A stretch of 7,884 nucleotides of DNA from Victivallales bacterium (lineage in GTDB: Bacteria > Verrucomicrobiota > Lentisphaeria > Oligosphaerales > Oligosphaeraceae), in contig CAAGMX010000100.1 of assembly GCA_900771165.1 (NCBI GenBank), forward strand, positions 1 to 7,884. The letters are read 5' to 3'. The notes under the pieces are model-generated. The model was not told the DNA's origin. It saw nothing but the letters and a program-made list of their open reading frames with translations, and did no database searches. The position numbers and the translations under genes are program-made. Shown piece by piece: positions 6,301 through 7,884 of this stretch (position 1 is its first letter; every line of letters starts with the position of its first letter).

Positions 6301-6764
6301 GAGAGACCTTCCTGCTCTTCTTCCCCTACGGCACCCAGCTCCCGCCTTTTCTCGCCTACGAGGCATATACCCTGGAGGATATGTCGGGCTATGTCCAGGA
6401 CATCACGGAAGAAGTGCGTTCGCTGCTGCCCTCCCTGGGGAACGGAGACGCCCTCCTGGATGAAGGGGAGACCCTGGAACTCCTCCTCCCCCTGGCCCGG
6501 GAACTGGAAGAAGGGGAAGAAGGGAAGCTGGCCCTGTGGATTCTGACCCGGGAGGACTCCTATGTTTTCCAGCAGGCGCAGACCGTCCTGCATCCCCTGG
6601 ACCTGGACGGCAATCTGCGCCTCACCGCCCAGGAGGTGGAGCAGGGACGGAAACAATGGCGAAAGGGGACTCTCGCCTCGGAGATTCTGCTCAACGGCCT
6701 CTACCTCAGGGAATACTTCTACCAATACGCCCCGGCCCGACGACGGCACGAGCGGGTTCCCTAG
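3306..6764 (+). CDS. Large secreted multidomain alpha/beta-hydrolase (lipase/esterase-like)
   Basis: A 1152-residue exported protein. Signal peptide about 1-20. Residues 80-205 form a beta-sandwich-like domain with EVDMVYLNGHYLGTLKG (133-149) and a late W-V-LGQL segment. Residues 206-450 are an alpha/beta-hydrolase: LLVHGW (211-216, oxyanion region), nucleophile elbow GHSKGG (276-281, Ser278), probable Asp397 in PNDGVV and His427 in YDHSS. That layout resembles lipases and PGAP1-like esterases; the substrate cannot be read. After a linker come beta-rich regions, including two repeat units at about 709-800 and 836-940 (DGPYVIRDAFL, YTTAAY). The end carries GNGDALLDEGETLELLLPL (1045-1063) and HPL plus one EF-hand loop, D1099-L-D1101-G-N1103 to E1110, then QGRKQWRKG. 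No transmembrane or sortase signal at the C-terminus. The start at 3306 has no Shine-Dalgarno but fits the signal peptide. It lies 21 bp after the small paralogue and was probably coexpressed with it. Confidence 0.88.
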   Translation: MSIRSLPLLFLLLLPVVLPGQDSASPPESLPFPTPRQWAQTRKLRGAGALTEADEDAIPSTETLFVHQEKEERWIWGPRGSYKATIKIPRYFGSREQILTMARNGLMPAKATLIIPAHDCDSHDEGKPTIMPEVDMVYLNGHYLGTLKGDTDHLDYNLLSVPLEWIHFPGAPGETAENHLEILVDTANDTSIWVLGQLWQALFIPAPSPVLLVHGWTDLQDMLSDFATQLTQSLGVPSHLAFVPQFASPDLNAMLLQQQLESLTQRWGVRKFHVVGHSKGGLDARVLIDAVALASPQVKSVLQISTPNQGSRVADVISYPSGLLEKSFSLLADKVADARRSSPGFRSLRTEDCLRFNQIYRSPTVPLRTIMGMVETDNLPTTYKTLVKLSHLPTPNDGVVTVASAHALRTQVPESPLDSQDTSLYDHSSIVRAGAPEVIRILGRFLQEEVEEILQPLPHTPKTRSATTIAAEEETPDAALPPHSWTFLLSGGEPVQRRLPLAPGPVTLLLLSAAQGTQGELQLPGEEVSHSLDTLPADETPFFEGAPLWSEFSAGLSGEAILTLRAPEQATPRLVTLLCQGNFTQPARELLLENVTPARTPPPGELLLQVQCPEDEDGPVLLEWEAFSLDAPQEKLPGEWLCPRDEGSLHEARFSPRCPGTWEILVTAPCGDGETLASRLVVQTYGGSVQLSTPWQERLQDTPQGGKDLLFETTVTVSLAGRYALTGTLATQDGKTLLLRGDQWLAQAGIPQACQLRFEEEALPRPAGDTPWMLTNLQLTFLGDGESAITPIPLATWTEPQTVTPESREYYRGLSWGATLPGTGQERILPSGNTLGARLEITLDILPLLPPEGNTMPAATLPLYSPGGQWLGQASGNPRRTENGSWQVTVTYPRHTLLHVQEDGPYVIRDAFLSRTNDQEEEEIAPVLGSYTTAAYSRFLFHDASLLSTHSPSAPLQWEVTLLPGEEAGEPETSGQPALRLSFTRPPLVSAPAPAPSPGETFLLFFPYGTQLPPFLAYEAYTLEDMSGYVQDITEEVRSLLPSLGNGDALLDEGETLELLLPLARELEEGEEGKLALWILTREDSYVFQQAQTVLHPLDLDGNLRLTAQEVEQGRKQWRKGTLASEILLNGLYLREYFYQYAPARRRHERVP

Positions 6765-6769
6765 CCTTC

Positions 6770-6788
6770 CTCCGCCTATTCGGCGGGG
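6770..6788. terminator. GC hairpin between the convergent genes (weak terminator candidate)
   Basis: CTCCGCC at 6770-6776 and GGCGGGG at 6782-6788 pair over 7 bp (one G-U) around a 5-nt TATTC loop. It begins just after the hydrolase stop and overlaps the last codons of the convergent kinase gene. No T-run follows on either strand, so it may only slow transcription from both sides. Confidence 0.25.
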
Positions 6789-7477
6789 TGGGAATGCCTA
6801 TCCCGTCCCCGTCGGAAGAGAGGCTTGATCCATCCCCGGTAGATCCGCTGGCGCAGGAAGCGTCCCACTCTCAGGAAGAATCCAGGGGCCGTCTCCTTCA
6901 GCTCCTCGGGAGAGACCAGTTCCGGGGCCGCATCCTTCAGGATTTTCACGAGAGAATAGTTGTCGGACTCCTGGAGTTGGCGATAAAGGAAATGTTCCGC
7001 ATCCGAGGCTTCCATTCCCGTGGCCCAGTCGATAATCCGGACCTTGTCTCCGGCAGAAGCCACCATCACATTGGCCCGGCGGAAATCCCCATGCACGAAT
7101 CCGCCCTGGTGAAGCTGGGCTAGCGCCTCCTTGAGGGTGCGATACACCTCCGGGGAAGGCGGGGTTTCGCCCCGGCTGGCATAATGGTGAAGGCTCTCCA
7201 GCTTCTTCCCGTCGATGAACTCCATGACAATGGTGTGGTCCCCAATCCGGGCATAGGGCAAGGGAGCGCAGGAAAACCCCGCCTTCCGAAGTGCGCATAG
7301 GATGCGCCATTCATTGGCGATGCCCCGATGCCCGAAGAACGCCCGGGAAAACCATCCGTTGGTCCAGAAGGTCTTCACCAGATAGCGTTCCTCTCCTCGC
7401 CGCCAGAGGTATACCGCCCCCGTGGCACAGGAGGTCGAGCCCCGCACCAGCTCCGCAGTGGACAACAGCGTCTTCAT
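6776..7477 (-). CDS. LPS-kinase-like (WaaP/KdkA/RIO-type fold) phosphotransferase
   Basis: A 233-residue protein-kinase-fold enzyme. Numbered from this start: N-lobe lysine in YLVKTF (K35), helix-C glutamate in ANEWRIL (E56), hinge VMEFIDG (84-90), catalytic loop HGDFRRANVMV (129-139, D131 and N136), and metal-binding Asp in IIDWATG (D150). HGD in place of HRD and D-W in place of DFG are typical of small-molecule and lipid kinases such as the Kdo/heptose kinases of Gram-negative LPS rather than of Ser/Thr kinases. The basic C-terminal tail (RFLRQRIYRGW onward) fits membrane association. The substrate is unproven. Start uncertain: I use the ATG at 7477-7475 because the kinase fold begins just after it and codons upstream of about 7550 lose the GC-rich third positions. 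The same frame is open to an ATG at 7723, which has AGGGGA 4 nt upstream and the extended -10 promoter; ATGs at 7546 and 7540 are intermediates. Converges on the hydrolase gene. Confidence 0.82.
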   Translation of the reverse strand: MKTLLSTAELVRGSTSCATGAVYLWRRGEERYLVKTFWTNGWFSRAFFGHRGIANEWRILCALRKAGFSCAPLPYARIGDHTIVMEFIDGKKLESLHHYASRGETPPSPEVYRTLKEALAQLHQGGFVHGDFRRANVMVASAGDKVRIIDWATGMEASDAEHFLYRQLQESDNYSLVKILKDAAPELVSPEELKETAPGFFLRVGRFLRQRIYRGWIKPLFRRGRDRHSHPAE

Positions 7478-7752
7478 GGGCGGCAGGGATAGATCCCCCT
7501 GCAGGAACTCCGTTGTTTCTTTCTTGCGTCTCCCGCACATGAACATGCACTCGCAGGGAAATGGGAATGCCTCCCTCCCCCTATATCTCCACAAAACCGA
7601 TAGGACACCAGCTGGCACACAAAAGAGGAAGGACGCATCTGAAATACAGGATATTTCCCGGCATGCCTTCCCCTCTCCGAGGCCCATGACGGAAAGAGGG
7701 GACGGAGCGCGAAATCCTGCCATCCTTTCCCCTTTTTCTACGTGATTCCGGT
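7478..7752 (-). other. Kinase 5' leader or N-terminal extension (unresolved)
   Basis: This 275-nt stretch lies between the promoter and the chosen kinase start. The kinase frame is open across it from the ATG at 7723 and would add 82 residues containing five cysteines, with no recognised domain. Codons such as GCA, TTT, GCT, CTT, ATA, TGT and ATT are frequent there, unlike the GC-ending codons of the kinase body, so I think most of it is an untranslated leader. Confidence 0.4.
7483..7502. promoter_or_regulatory. Perfect 6-bp dyad just upstream of the kinase start
   Basis: GCAGGG at 7483-7488 and CCCTGC at 7497-7502 are exact inverted repeats around 8 bp. If the kinase starts at 7477, this lies 5 nt before the ATG and could be an operator or a hairpin covering the start. 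If translation begins further upstream it is simply coding sequence. Confidence 0.25.
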
Positions 7753-7780
7753 ATTATAACAGAAATCTAACAATTCGCAA
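7753..7780 (-). promoter_or_regulatory. Extended -10 promoter for the kinase gene
   Basis: On the minus strand TGTTATAAT (7761-7753) combines a perfect TATAAT with the TGn extension, and TTGCGA (7780-7775, 4 of 6 to TTGACA) sits 16 nt upstream. Transcription should begin near 7746. This is the best-formed promoter in the window. Confidence 0.6.
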
Positions 7781-7821
7781 GCCTGCCTTATTCCATAAAA
7801 TGGTGTTTGTAACTGGAAAAG

Positions 7822-7848
7822 GTAAACGCCCGCTTTTCGAGCATTTAC
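7822..7848. terminator. Imperfect hairpin near the right edge, possible terminator of an off-window gene
   Basis: Two 11-nt arms (7822-7832 and 7838-7848) pair at 9 positions, with two C-A mismatches and a 5-nt CTTTT loop. On the minus strand the hairpin is followed by CCTTTTCC, and on the plus strand by TCTTTC. It could end a minus-strand gene to the right of the window or be a dyad-type binding site upstream of the kinase promoter. The rest of 7781-7884 is AT-richer and shows no gene. Confidence 0.3.
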
Positions 7849-7884
7849 TCTTTCAAAGTGCAGTCAGTGCCTTAAGTCCTGCAA

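Noticed and set aside
5928..6749. A 273-codon minus-strand open frame inside the hydrolase 3' half
   Set aside because: Gly/Glu-rich shadow with no recognisable motif; the plus strand carries conserved repeat and EF-hand motifs here.
7781..7884. Possible tRNA, attachment site or small RNA at the right end
   Set aside because: The imperfect hairpin is not part of a cloverleaf, there is no TTCRA-type T-loop with acceptor pairing, and no duplicated core sequence is visible in the window.

Overview
This is a GC-rich bacterial window holding six protein-coding genes, one of them cut by the left edge. I see no RNA genes, insertion sequences, CRISPR array or phage genes. The organism is probably Gram-negative: there is an LPS-kinase-like protein and two secreted multidomain proteins. 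Most starts lack a recognisable Shine-Dalgarno sequence. The secreted proteins carry modules (DGPY / YTTAAY beta-sandwich, NGD..GE loop, HPxD EF-hand) that I associate from memory with the Verrucomicrobiota/Lentisphaerota/Planctomycetota side of the tree. That placement is an inference; no marker gene here settles it.

Left block, minus strand (1-2051): a three-gene operon transcribed right to left. It encodes a YeaD-type glucose-6-phosphate/hexose-6-phosphate mutarotase (966-1841), a DedA/VTT-domain membrane protein (264-947) and the start of RmuC (1-267). The first two genes are 18 bp apart, and dedA and rmuC overlap by 4 bp (ATGA). A perfect TATAAT at 2022-2027 would give a leader of about 170 nt before the mutarotase. 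That leader is crowded with palindromes, and two perfect hairpins are followed by a U-rich tract, so it may be an attenuator or structured cis-regulatory RNA.

Middle block, plus strand (2265-6764): two genes 21 bp apart encode a small (339 aa) and a large (1152 aa) secreted protein. The large one has a signal peptide, an N-terminal beta-sandwich, an alpha/beta-hydrolase (lipase/esterase) domain with a complete apparent Ser-Asp-His triad, a long run of beta-sandwich repeats and a C-terminal single-EF-hand module. The small one looks like the large one without its enzyme: signal peptide, one beta-sandwich repeat and the same C-terminal module. They are probably co-expressed paralogues that share a cell-surface or extracellular location. 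This pair is the most novel-looking content of the window.

Right block (6776-7884): a minus-strand, LPS-kinase-like small-molecule/lipid kinase gene converges on the hydrolase gene with only 11 bp between the stop codons. It has a strong extended -10 promoter at 7753-7780 but an ambiguous start. The last ~130 bp are AT-richer, carry an imperfect 11-bp-arm hairpin and no gene that I can see.
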